From contig JAUHYI010000005.1 of the NCBI GenBank assembly GCA_030426385.1, forward strand, positions 32,996-96,995: DNA of 64,000 nucleotides, written 5' to 3'. The translations under genes were made by a program, and so were the position numbers. The notes below the pieces were generated by a model, which saw only the letters and a list, made by a program, of their open reading frames with translations, was not told the DNA's origin and made no database searches. Source of the stretch: Phycisphaerae bacterium. GTDB taxonomy: Bacteria > Planctomycetota > Phycisphaerae > Phycisphaerales > Phycisphaeraceae. Below, piece after piece: positions 1 to 8,616 of the stretch (position 1 is the stretch's first letter; the number at the start of each line of letters is the position of its first letter).

Positions 1-32
1 ATACCGATGCTGCCAGTCACGATCAGGGACAT
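1..32 (-). CDS. PfkB-family carbohydrate/adenosine kinase, N-terminus only
   Basis: Only the first ten codons lie in the window. They read MSLIVTGSIG and run off the left edge. The pattern of a start followed by a beta-strand and TGSIG is typical of the first strand of ribokinase/PfkB-type kinases such as bacterial adenosine kinase. The gene lies downstream of gltX and the EVE gene on the same strand with a gap of about 60 bases, so it may be the next gene of that transcript. With so few residues the assignment is tentative. Confidence 0.4.
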   Translation of the reverse strand, partial: MSLIVTGSIG

Positions 33-91
33 GTGATATTTCCAGTTTTCAGAGTCAGGGTTTTACAGGCGAATTTACGGGCAATGGCGGA

Positions 92-505
92 CTAGTGGCC
101 TGCCATTTTCAGAATGGTTTTCCATTCCGTCGCGGTCACCGGCTGAACGCTCAGCCGACTTTGTTTAACCAGTACCATACTGGCAAGCGCGGGGGTTTGC
201 TTGATCTGGTCGAGCGTGACCGGATTTTTGATCGGTTCGATGGCTTTGAAATCCACAGCTACGAACTTGCCGGTCTTGTCGGTTTTGTCCGGATAGGATT
301 CCTTGACCACCTCGACAATGCCAACGATTTGTTTTTCCTTGACCGAATGATAGAAAAAAGCGCGGTCGCCGATTTTCATGGCCATCAGATTGTTTTTGGC
401 GGTGTGATTGCGCACGCCGTCCCACGGCTCGGTGCGGTTTTTTTTCTTCCAGTGATTGTCCCACGACCACGTCGATGGTTCAGATTTGATCAGCCAGTAT
501 TTCAT
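92..505 (-). CDS. EVE domain-containing protein
   Basis: The protein has 137 residues and is a single EVE domain (PUA-like fold, as in human THYN1). It opens with MKYWLIKSEPSTWSW, followed by WDGVRNHTAKNNL, then GDRAFFYHS and GIVEVVKE, the usual EVE blocks. EVE proteins bind modified bases in DNA or RNA; the natural ligand of this family member is not known. I chose the ATG at 505 because the protein then begins exactly at the conserved MKYWL block. This ATG overlaps the TGA of gltX (ATGA, 502-505), which suggests translational coupling. A longer in-frame start at 544 would add 13 unconserved residues. Confidence 0.88.
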   Translation of the reverse strand: MKYWLIKSEPSTWSWDNHWKKKNRTEPWDGVRNHTAKNNLMAMKIGDRAFFYHSVKEKQIVGIVEVVKESYPDKTDKTGKFVAVDFKAIEPIKNPVTLDQIKQTPALASMVLVKQSRLSVQPVTATEWKTILKMAGH

Positions 506-2196
506 GCGTTGGACTCCGCGGTTTCTGCGAGCACATTCAGGCATCGATCGATGCGGGCGAGCACGGTGGGCTTGCCCAGGATGGCGAGCGTCTGGTCGAT
601 TGGTGGGCTGACACTGCTGCCGGTCATGGCGACACGCAAGGGTTGGGCGATTTTACCCATGCCCACCGCTTGTTCGGTGCTGGTGCGTTCGATCAGGGCG
701 TGGATCGGGGCCGCGGTAAAATCATCCAGGGCCTCGAGTGCAGGGCGCAAGGTGCGCAGCATGGTGAATCCTTCGCCGTCGTTTTTGGCCATGAATTTTT
801 TGACGGCCTTGGCATCGTATTCGATCGCATCATCAGCGATGATGAAAAATTGGCCGTTGTCGCAAGGTTCCTGCAAGGTGCGGCTGCGTTCCTGATAGCT
901 GGTGGCTAGCAGTGCGAATGCGGCGTCGTCGAGTTTTTCGAGATAGGCCGGTTCGTAGCGAGCGCAATGGGCTTTCCATAATTCGCGGAATTCATCCGGC
1001 GGCAGGGCGGTGATCGCTTCAGTGTTGAATTTGGCGAGCTTGTCGCGGTCGAATTTGGCATTGGATTTATTGATGTCAGCCAACGCGAATTTTTCGACGA
1101 TGTAATCCAACCCGTAACGCTCGGTGGGATGGCCATGCGACCAACCCAGTTGGGAAATGTAGCCGAGCAACACGTCGGGCAAATAACCGGATCGGCGAAA
1201 ATCCTCGACATCGATTTCTGGCAAGGTGAGTTTCAACGTGTCGGCAATAGCGAAGGCGATGTTGATGTCGTCGGTTTTTTTGTTGAGGAATGCGGACAGG
1301 TCGTCGGATGATACGCCGGTGGCATCGTCGACCGATTGGATGTTTTGCGCTTTGGCTGCGGCGCGTGCAGTTTTGGCCTTATCACGCTTGGACATTTTCG
1401 AGCCGTCACTGTTGAAAATCAGCGGCAGGTGTGCGTAGTCCGGCCGCGTCAATCCCAATGCATCCAACAATGCGACATGTTTTGGGGTGTTGTACAAATG
1501 GTCCTGGCCGCGGATGACATGGGTCACGCCCATCGTGGCATCGTCGATGGTGACGGCCAGATGGAACGTGGGGAAGCCATCGGTTTTCTGAATGATGAAG
1601 TCTTCGAGTTCGGATGACTTGACGGTGACGTCGCCAAACACAGCATCATGAAATGTCACGTCTGCGTCTGGCATGCGAAAACGAATGACGCTGGGTTTGC
1701 CTGCGCTTTCGCATTCAGCGATCTGATCAGGGGTCAGGTTCCGGGATTCGGTAGAGTCATATTTGTACGCGCGTTTTTCGGATTTGGCCTGCTGACGCGC
1801 GGCGTTGAGTTCGTCGGGGGTTTTGAAACATTTGTAGGCCCGGCCCATGTCGATCAATTGCTGGATGTACTGGCGATAGGTGTCGAGTCGTTGCGATTGG
1901 AAATAGGGGCCGGTGTCGCCGAGTTGTTTTTCGAGGGGTTGTTGCGGATCGGGTCCCGCTTGCCAGTCGAGGCCCAGCCATTGCAGGCCCTCGATGATAT
2001 TGCAGGTAGCCTGGGGTGTGGACCGGGTCTGGTCGGTGTCCTCAATGCGCAGGATGAATTGGCCTGCATGTTTTTTGGCATAGGCCCAGGCGAACAGGGC
2101 GGTGCGGGCGCCGCCGATGTGCAATTGCCCGGTCGGCGACGGGGCGAAACGGGTGACGACTGATTGGTTGGCTGGATGGTTCGTAGGGGAGTTCAT
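502..2196 (-). CDS. gltX: Glutamyl-tRNA synthetase
   Basis: This class I aminoacyl-tRNA synthetase charges tRNA-Glu with glutamate in the cytoplasm. The N-terminal catalytic core begins VTRFAPSPTGQLHIGGART (the HIGH-type signature), contains LRIEDTDQTR, and has the second signature SKMSKRDK. The C-terminal anticodon-binding half follows. With the start used here it has 564 residues, somewhat longer than the usual 470-500, because of inserts and extended linkers. The start is uncertain: ATGs at 2196, 2229 and 2268 are in frame and none has a Shine-Dalgarno site. I prefer 2196 because it is closest to the conserved core and leaves about 56 bases to the divergent radical SAM gene. The stop overlaps the EVE gene start. 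Confidence 0.95.
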   Translation of the reverse strand: MNSPTNHPANQSVVTRFAPSPTGQLHIGGARTALFAWAYAKKHAGQFILRIEDTDQTRSTPQATCNIIEGLQWLGLDWQAGPDPQQPLEKQLGDTGPYFQSQRLDTYRQYIQQLIDMGRAYKCFKTPDELNAARQQAKSEKRAYKYDSTESRNLTPDQIAECESAGKPSVIRFRMPDADVTFHDAVFGDVTVKSSELEDFIIQKTDGFPTFHLAVTIDDATMGVTHVIRGQDHLYNTPKHVALLDALGLTRPDYAHLPLIFNSDGSKMSKRDKAKTARAAAKAQNIQSVDDATGVSSDDLSAFLNKKTDDINIAFAIADTLKLTLPEIDVEDFRRSGYLPDVLLGYISQLGWSHGHPTERYGLDYIVEKFALADINKSNAKFDRDKLAKFNTEAITALPPDEFRELWKAHCARYEPAYLEKLDDAAFALLATSYQERSRTLQEPCDNGQFFIIADDAIEYDAKAVKKFMAKNDGEGFTMLRTLRPALEALDDFTAAPIHALIERTSTEQAVGMGKIAQPLRVAMTGSSVSPPIDQTLAILGKPTVLARIDRCLNVLAETAESNA

Positions 2197-2252
2197 AGGG
2201 GGGATTGTAGCGAGGTGTTGACGGGTCATGCTTGTTTGGTTAATGTTCGTAT

Positions 2253-3494
2253 ATGCATGAAGACCCATACGAGCGCAGGGACGCGCTGCCCGACGGATTG
2301 GCCCATCGACGCGGGGCGGGGATCAATCCGGGCAATCGATTTGAGCCCACGCGGGTGCATATCGATGGCGATGCGATGGATCGTCGGCGTCAGGATCGCA
2401 TCGATGAAGGCGGATCGCCCGATGACCCGGTGCGTGTGCCATTGGAAATTTTTGCCGATCACACGCGTCGGCTGATCAACCGGGTGGACCGTACCTCGGA
2501 CGTGCCGTTTGATTGGACGGTGAATCCGTATCGCGGTTGCGAACATGGCTGTGTGTATTGTTTTGCCAGGCCGTTCCACGAGTACCTGGGATTTTCCAGC
2601 GGGTTGGATTTTGAAACGAAGCTGGTGGTTAAGCATGACGCGCCGCGATTGTTGCGCGATGAATTGTCCAACCCGAATTGGCAAGGCGAGCCGATCGTGA
2701 TGTCAGCCATCACGGATGTGTATCAGCCTCTGGAAAAAAAATTACAAATCACTCGGCAATGTTTGGAAATTATGTCGGACTGCGGGCAGCCGGTTTCGAC
2801 GATGACCAAAGGTGCGTTGGTGTTGCGTGATATCGATCTGTGGGAAAAACTAGGCAAAATCAATGCGGGGCGAGTGATCGTGACCTTGGTGACGTTGGAT
2901 GATGTGTTAGCAAAAAAACTGGAACCGCGTGCCGCCGCACCGGCCAGGCGTTTGCATGTGATTCGTGAATTAGTGAAAGCAGGCGTGCCGGTTGGTGTGA
3001 ATATTGCGCCGGTGATTCCAGGCTTGACCGACAAGGAAATTCCGAGGCTGTTGGAAGCGATTGCTGATGCGGGGGCGCGTCGAGTGGCGTGGGTGTTGTT
3101 GCGATTGCCGTATCAATTGAAAGATATTTTTCTGGACTGGTTGGCGCGTGAGTTGCCGGATCGTGCGGGACATGTGGAATCATTAATCCGACAGGCGCAC
3201 GGGGGGAAACTGTATCGGGCTGGCCGACGTGGTAGTGACAAGGTCGCGGTGGATCACGATGGCCAAGGGGCAAGGCGGAAAATTATCAGAAGTGGCATGG
3301 GAGCAAGCGCGGGAGGAAAAGCAATGGGAAATGTAAGAAGGGGTGTGGGTGGAAACGTGGGTGGAAATGTGGGGGGGGTAGCGAGTATGTTTGATGTGTT
3401 TACGCGCAAGTATGGGTTGAATCGAGATGTGCGTCCGCTATCGCGAAAAACGTTCCGTCGTCCGATGCGTGGTGGCCAGATGAGCCTGTTTTAA
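2253..3494 (+). CDS. PA0069-type radical SAM protein (SPL-like family)
   Basis: The protein has 413 residues. The block NPYRGCEHGCVYCFARP holds the CxxxCxxC cysteines that bind the [4Fe-4S] cluster and S-adenosylmethionine. The flanking FHEYLGFSSGLDFETK is characteristic of the PA0069 family, relatives of spore photoproduct lyase-like radical SAM enzymes. The true substrate of this family is unknown. A radical SAM barrel covers roughly residues 95-320. Near residues 360-377 the usual C-terminal region is enlarged by a Gly-Gly-Asn-Val run (MGNVRRGVGGNVGGNVGG), encoded by the dispersed G-rich repeat. The protein ends MRGGQMSLF, a typical family terminus, so the reading frame is intact. No clear ribosome binding site precedes the ATG. 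Confidence 0.88.
   Translation: MHEDPYERRDALPDGLAHRRGAGINPGNRFEPTRVHIDGDAMDRRRQDRIDEGGSPDDPVRVPLEIFADHTRRLINRVDRTSDVPFDWTVNPYRGCEHGCVYCFARPFHEYLGFSSGLDFETKLVVKHDAPRLLRDELSNPNWQGEPIVMSAITDVYQPLEKKLQITRQCLEIMSDCGQPVSTMTKGALVLRDIDLWEKLGKINAGRVIVTLVTLDDVLAKKLEPRAAAPARRLHVIRELVKAGVPVGVNIAPVIPGLTDKEIPRLLEAIADAGARRVAWVLLRLPYQLKDIFLDWLARELPDRAGHVESLIRQAHGGKLYRAGRRGSDKVAVDHDGQGARRKIIRSGMGASAGGKAMGNVRRGVGGNVGGNVGGVASMFDVFTRKYGLNRDVRPLSRKTFRRPMRGGQMSLF
3339..3379 (+). repeat. G-rich 12-bp repeat inside the radical SAM gene
   Basis: About three imperfect units of roughly GGTGGAAACGTG are translated in frame as GGNVGGNVGG near the C-terminus of the radical SAM protein. This is the first of many members of the family in the window. 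Confidence 0.8.
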
Positions 3495-4274
3495 TAACCC
3501 AGGGTGACTAATAGGCATGAGAAGGCATGAGAAGGCATGAGAAAGTAAGAGAAGGCATGAGACAGCACGAAATTGCGTAGCGGGTCACGAGTGCCGAGTG
3601 TGCCGAGAGCGTCGCTGGTGCTGAATTGCAGGCCACACAGCCATGCGGGCGAATTGTCACACGACTGGCCAAGCTGGTCCACCGTGAGACAGGGATAAGG
3701 CCCAACAAGGTCCGATCTTGTTCGCCAAACGTTGTGTTGATGGAAAAAGATCCAACCCCTCCGACGCCCCTAAATCCCCGTGTCATAATTGCAGTTATCA
3801 TATTGACGTGGCATCATTAGGCAGGTAACAGCGTATGCCCGCTGTTGCTGGAGAAGGAAAAACGCCGATAGAAACGATAGTCAGGGGCTCCCAATGGCGA
3901 TTACTGCCAAGGGAAGGCTCACCAGCGATCGGTGTGGCAGGCAGGGATTGTTGGCACATCAGTTGCTCTAATTAATACGGATTGAGCGAATTGGTGGATG
4001 CTAAAATCGAATGAAACAGGTTCTGCACAAAAGGGATGTGGAATTGGGTTGGAGTTGGAAAAAAAATGGGCCGATCTGACGATCGTAGGCAACACGAAAG
4101 ATTCGGTCCTACAATGAAGCAACGATCAGTCAAGCAAAGAATCGAAAAAGATTCAACAAAGAACGAGTTAGCACGGGTCGACATGGATGATTGACCCAAC
4201 CCGATTGCCGAATATCCCATCAAAGTTTTACGCGGCAGACGGGTCAGAAAAATCGAAACGACAGAGAGGATGCT
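3495..4274. other. 780-bp intergenic region upstream of clpC
   Basis: No convincing gene is seen. Short open frames here lack family features. The left end carries a 10-bp tandem repeat. TACAAT at 4111-4116 could serve as a -10 element for clpC, but no good -35 lies at the right distance. AGAGAGGA at 4263-4270 is a good ribosome binding site for clpC. TTAGCAC near 4170 resembles half of a CIRCE heat-shock operator, but the second half is missing. Confidence 0.6.
3513..3562. repeat. Tandem 10-bp repeat (AGGCATGAGA), five units
   Basis: Units start at 3513, 3523, 3533, 3543 (degenerate) and 3553. The array follows the radical SAM stop codon directly. It is a simple tandem repeat with no visible coding or structural role. 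Confidence 0.9.
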
Positions 4275-6797
4275 ATGTTTGAACGATTTACAGACCGAGC
4301 TCGAAAAGTCATGGCCCTGGCAAATCAGGAGGCCCAGCGCTTTAACCATGAATACATCGGGACCGAACATATTCTGTTGGGTCTGGTGAAGGAAGGGTCG
4401 GGTGTCGGCGCGAACGTTCTGAAGAACCTGGATGTCGATCTGCGCAAGGTCCGTCTGGAAGTGGAGAAGCTGGTGAAGTCGGGACCTGATATGGTCACGA
4501 TGGGCAAGCTGCCACAGACGCCGCGTGCGAAGAAAGTCATTGAATACGCGATCGAAGAAGCGCGTAACCTGAACCACAATTACGTCGGCACCGAGCACTT
4601 GTTGCTGGGGTTGTTGCGTGAACACGAAGGCGTGGCCGCGCAGGTGTTGATGAATCTGAACTTGAAGTTGGAAGAAGTCCGCGAAGAAGTGTTGAACCTG
4701 CTCGGGGCGGGCGTGGATTCTGAAGAAGTCACCTCAGGCAAGAGCAGTTCGAGTTCGTCGGAATCCTCGAGCAAGAGCGGCAAAAGCAAAACGCCTGCGT
4801 TGGATAGCTTCGGCCGCGACCTGACGGAGTTGGCTGCGGAAGGGCAGTTGGATCCGGTGATCGGCCGTGCAGATGAAATCGAACGACTGATCCAGATTCT
4901 GTGCCGACGCACGAAGAACAACCCGGTGTTGCTCGGCGAAGCGGGCGTGGGTAAAACCGCGATCGTCGAAGGCATGGCCCAGAAGATCATCCAAAAAGAT
5001 GTGCCCGAGATTTTGGCCGATCGTCGCATTGTCGTGCTGGACCTGGCGATGATGGTGGCAGGTACGAAATATCGTGGGCAATTTGAAGAACGCATCAAAG
5101 CGGTGATGAACGAAGTGCGACGCGCGAAAAACGTGTTGCTGTTTATCGATGAGTTGCACACGCTGGTCGGTGCCGGTGGTGCTGAAGGTGCGATCGATGC
5201 GTCGAACGTGTTGAAGCCTGCGTTGTCACGCGGTGAGATTCAGTGCATCGGTGCCACGACCTTGGATGAGTATCGCAAGTACATCGAAAAAGACGGTGCG
5301 CTCGAGCGACGGTTCCAGACGATTCTGGTTGAGCCGCCGAACAAAGAAGAGAGCTACCAGATCCTGACGGGTCTGCGTGATCGATACGAAGCGCACCACC
5401 GTGTGCAGATCACCGACGAAGCCCTGCGTCAAGCGGTGGAATTGTCGACGCGTTATATCACGGGTCGGGTGCAGCCTGACAAGTCGATCGATGTGATCGA
5501 TGAGGCCGGCGCACGGGTACGACTGAAAAGCATGACCAAGCCGCCGGATTTGGCGGAGCTCGAAGAGCAGATCGAACGATTCAGCATTGAGAAAGACGAA
5601 GCGGTCAAAGGCGCGGACTACGAACGTGCGGCCGAATTGCGTGATCAGGCTGAATCGCTGCGACGCAAGAAAGAAGAGATTCAGCGTGAATGGCGTGCCA
5701 AGGCCAAGGAAGTTGACGGCGTGGTCGATGAAGAAATCATCGCCGAGGTCGTGGCCAAGATGACCGGCATTCCGTTGACACGACTGGAAAAAGCCGAGAC
5801 GGAGCGATTGCTGCGTCTGGAAGAAGAGCTGCACAAGAAAGTGGTCAGCCAGGACGAAGCGATCAAGACGATCAGCAAAGCGCTGCGTCGTGCTCGATCG
5901 GGATTGAAAGATCCTCGTCGTCCCATGGGTGCGTTCATTTTCATCGGTCCATCAGGTGTGGGCAAGACGTTGCTGTCCAAAGCGCTGGCTGAATTCATGT
6001 TCGGCGATGAGGACTCACTGATTCGCATCGACATGTCCGAGTACATGGAGAAGCACAACGTCAGTCGATTGATTGGTGCCCCTCCCGGATACGTTGGTTA
6101 CGAAGAAGGCGGTCAATTGACCGAGCAGATTCGTCGTCGTCCGTATGCGGTGGTGTTGCTCGATGAAATTGAGAAGGCGCACCCGGATGTGTTCAACATG
6201 TTGTTGCAGGTGATGGAAGAAGGCCAGTTGACCGATTCGTTCGGCCGACACGTCGATTTCCGAAACGTCATCCTGATCATGACGAGCAATATCGGTGCGG
6301 ATTTGATCAAGAACAAAGCGGGCTTCGGTTTTGCCAAGAAGACCGAAGAAGCGGACTACACCAAGATGAAGTCCACGCTTAACAGTGAAATCGAACGGTA
6401 TTTCCGTCCGGAATTTATTAACCGTTTGGATGACACGATTGTGTTCCGTCCGTTGACGCGAGATGACCTGGTAGGCATTGTTGAGTTCGAACTTAACAAA
6501 GTGTTTGGCCGATTGGCTGATCGGGAAATCACGTTGCAACTCGAGCCGTCCGCAAAAGAGTTCCTGATCGACAAGGGTTTCAATCCTGACTTCGGTGCCC
6601 GTCCATTGCGGCGTGCGATCGAACAGCATGTGGAAGATCCGTTGTCGGAAGCGATCCTGCGTAGCGAAGTGAAGTCAGGCCAGCGAATTCAGGTGAGTCA
6701 TCCTGATGGTGCCACGACATTGCTGTTTACGCCGATCGATCCTGAGCCAAAGACGGATGAACCTGAGTTCGCAGAAACGGCTGAGCAAAGCACGTAA
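4275..6797 (+). CDS. clpC: ATP-dependent Clp protease ATP-binding subunit ClpC
   Basis: The protein has 840 residues, the normal ClpC length. It is an AAA+ unfoldase that feeds proteins to ClpP. Two N-terminal Clp repeats (about residues 1-145; each has HxYxGTEHxLLGL) are followed by a serine-rich linker. AAA-1 carries the Walker A motif GEAGVGKT at 221-228. A coiled-coil/UVR segment (DYERAAELRDQAESL, about 450) is diagnostic of ClpC. AAA-2 carries GPSGVGKT at 558-565 and the pore loop GAPPGYVGYEEGG. The loop KAGFGF fits a ClpP-docking loop. The start is the ATG at 4275, four bases after AGAGAGGA; an ATG at 4191 would add 28 unrelated residues. A terminator follows the gene. clpP is not in the window. 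Confidence 0.97.
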   Translation: MFERFTDRARKVMALANQEAQRFNHEYIGTEHILLGLVKEGSGVGANVLKNLDVDLRKVRLEVEKLVKSGPDMVTMGKLPQTPRAKKVIEYAIEEARNLNHNYVGTEHLLLGLLREHEGVAAQVLMNLNLKLEEVREEVLNLLGAGVDSEEVTSGKSSSSSSESSSKSGKSKTPALDSFGRDLTELAAEGQLDPVIGRADEIERLIQILCRRTKNNPVLLGEAGVGKTAIVEGMAQKIIQKDVPEILADRRIVVLDLAMMVAGTKYRGQFEERIKAVMNEVRRAKNVLLFIDELHTLVGAGGAEGAIDASNVLKPALSRGEIQCIGATTLDEYRKYIEKDGALERRFQTILVEPPNKEESYQILTGLRDRYEAHHRVQITDEALRQAVELSTRYITGRVQPDKSIDVIDEAGARVRLKSMTKPPDLAELEEQIERFSIEKDEAVKGADYERAAELRDQAESLRRKKEEIQREWRAKAKEVDGVVDEEIIAEVVAKMTGIPLTRLEKAETERLLRLEEELHKKVVSQDEAIKTISKALRRARSGLKDPRRPMGAFIFIGPSGVGKTLLSKALAEFMFGDEDSLIRIDMSEYMEKHNVSRLIGAPPGYVGYEEGGQLTEQIRRRPYAVVLLDEIEKAHPDVFNMLLQVMEEGQLTDSFGRHVDFRNVILIMTSNIGADLIKNKAGFGFAKKTEEADYTKMKSTLNSEIERYFRPEFINRLDDTIVFRPLTRDDLVGIVEFELNKVFGRLADREITLQLEPSAKEFLIDKGFNPDFGARPLRRAIEQHVEDPLSEAILRSEVKSGQRIQVSHPDGATTLLFTPIDPEPKTDEPEFAETAEQST

Positions 6798-6837
6798 TGC
6801 CAGCCCGATAAAGTTAAAAAGTTTTTGAAATTCCCCC

Positions 6838-6870
6838 ACACCCCGCACGATGTTGCGGGGTGTTTTTTTT
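6838..6870 (+). terminator. Rho-independent terminator after clpC
   Basis: ACACCCCGC (6838-6846) pairs with GCGGGGTGT (6855-6863) around an 8-base loop and is followed by eight Ts. It lies 40 bases after the clpC stop and ends that transcript. Confidence 0.92.
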
Positions 6871-7091
6871 ATCGCAATGTGGGCTGGCATGGCCATAAGC
6901 CCGACAGATTATGCGGATCGTAATGATGGTGAGGTTTGTAACGGTTATCCGACCGCTTCGAAAAGGGTAAGTTTCCGTTTAAGTATGGTCACTGAGTCGA
7001 CGATATTCATCGTAGTACAAGTGTGATGGTAGGACCCGTGGAGACGTGTCCCTGCGATTGTTACATCACCTATGGAGAGGGTCACCGAACG

Positions 7092-8582
7092 ATGAATCAA
7101 GAGTTCCTTGATAAGGTGCTGGAGTCGCCACGACTCCCGAGTTTGCCCACGATTGCGTTGGAAGTAATCGATTTGGTGCAAAAGCAAGACGTCAATATTA
7201 AGCAGATCGCTTCGACGATTCAGCTTGATCCGGCGCTGTCGAGTAAAATTCTAAAAACCGTCAATTCCAGTTTTTATGGACAAGCGCATTCGATCAGCAC
7301 GATCAGTCACGCACTGGTGGTGATGGGTTTGAACAGTGTGAAAACACTGGCATTAGGTTTTAGTCTCGTTACCAATCTGAAAAAATGTGAGAATGATAAT
7401 TTCGATCATATGTCATTCTGGAAGCGCAGCCTTTACACGGCGGTAGCGGCGAAGAGCCTTGCTAAAAAGATGAATCTGGTTGAGCAGGAAGAAGTCTTTC
7501 TAGGCGCGCTGTTGCAGGACCTGGGGATGTTGACGCTGGACCAGACTTTGGGTGATGAATATCGTCAGGCCATTGCCGAGGCAGGTACGAATCACAAACA
7601 AGTCCGTGAACTGGAAATCAAAGCATTCGAAACAGATCATGCCGAGGTCGGCGCGGTCTTGGCCGAACGTTGGAAGTTACCGCCGTTGCTGGTGGTGCCG
7701 ATTCGTTATCACGAACAACCGGAAAAGTCACCGGAAGACTTGCGGATGTTGTGTCACTGCGTGAGCATCGGCAACAGTGTGGCCGACGTGTTCATGGAGA
7801 ACACTGAAGGCAAGCCGTTGGATACGTATTACCGATTGGCGCGTGAAAAGCTGAACATGTCGCCTGAAGAGGCTGAGCCGCTTTTGATGATGATCCACAA
7901 AGATACGGTGGAGATGCAGCGGCTGTTTGATCTGCCTACTGGTGGTCTGGGTGATCCGGATGATATTCTCGCCAAGGCGAATGAGACGTTGATGAACCTG
8001 ACGTTGGAACAGCAACAAGCTGCCCAGCAACTGGAAATCAAAAACAAAGAACTGGTTCAGGAAGCCAACACGGATTCATTAACGGGCGTGGCGAACCGTC
8101 GTCGGTTCAACGAGTTTGTGGCTGACCAGTTCAAGCAAGTGCCTGTGACAAAGTGTCCATTGAGTATTTTGTTTTTTGACGTCGATCATTTCAAAAAATT
8201 CAACGATACCTACGGGCATCAGATCGGCGACCTGGTGCTGGTTGAATTTGCCAAGCTCTTAGCAGGGCATATGCCTGAAAAATCGATGGTGGCCCGTTAC
8301 GGTGGTGAAGAGTTTTCGGTGGTGATGCCCAACACGACACGAGCGGAAGCCGCGCAGGAAGCCGAATCGGTGCGACAGGCGATTGAAGCGAATCAGGTTG
8401 AAACGGATCAAGGGGTGTTGTCGATTACATCCAGCATCGGCGTAGCGACCTACGAGGGCGAAGTGTTTTCCCGCGTGGAGCAACTGATCAAAGCCGCGGA
8501 CCAAGCGGTGTACGCCTCGAAATCCGGCGGGCGAAATTGTGTGCGGGTGTTTGTGCCCAAGAGCGCACGCAAGTCGGCGTAA
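7092..8582 (+). CDS. HDOD domain - GGDEF domain signalling protein (putative diguanylate cyclase)
   Basis: The protein has 496 residues. Residues about 8-215 are an HDOD domain (LPSLPTIALEVIDLVQ, then LDPALSSKILKTVNSSFYG), a catalytically silent HD relative found in signal transduction. A helical, glutamine-rich linker at about 300-325 leads to a GGDEF domain with LTGVANRRRF, DVDHFKKFND and an intact RYGGEEF motif (GGEEF at 404-408). It is therefore probably active in making cyclic di-GMP. The RxxD inhibitory site normally five residues before GGEEF is absent. I chose the ATG at 7092 because the HDOD domain begins just after it; GGAGAGG lies 11 bases upstream. The gene stands alone between a terminator and a convergent operon. 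Confidence 0.92.
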   Translation: MNQEFLDKVLESPRLPSLPTIALEVIDLVQKQDVNIKQIASTIQLDPALSSKILKTVNSSFYGQAHSISTISHALVVMGLNSVKTLALGFSLVTNLKKCENDNFDHMSFWKRSLYTAVAAKSLAKKMNLVEQEEVFLGALLQDLGMLTLDQTLGDEYRQAIAEAGTNHKQVRELEIKAFETDHAEVGAVLAERWKLPPLLVVPIRYHEQPEKSPEDLRMLCHCVSIGNSVADVFMENTEGKPLDTYYRLAREKLNMSPEEAEPLLMMIHKDTVEMQRLFDLPTGGLGDPDDILAKANETLMNLTLEQQQAAQQLEIKNKELVQEANTDSLTGVANRRRFNEFVADQFKQVPVTKCPLSILFFDVDHFKKFNDTYGHQIGDLVLVEFAKLLAGHMPEKSMVARYGGEEFSVVMPNTTRAEAAQEAESVRQAIEANQVETDQGVLSITSSIGVATYEGEVFSRVEQLIKAADQAVYASKSGGRNCVRVFVPKSARKSA

Positions 8583-8616
8583 AAAAATAATCGAGTCGAG
8601 TTGAATCGGAGTGACG

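Noticed and set aside
95..895. Plus-strand open frame of 266 codons across EVE and gltX
   Set aside because: Antisense shadow; the minus strand holds clear EVE and gltX motifs.
4165..4185. Possible CIRCE heat-shock operator before clpC (TTAGCAC)
   Set aside because: Only one half-site is present; the matching GTGCTAA half at nine bases distance is missing.
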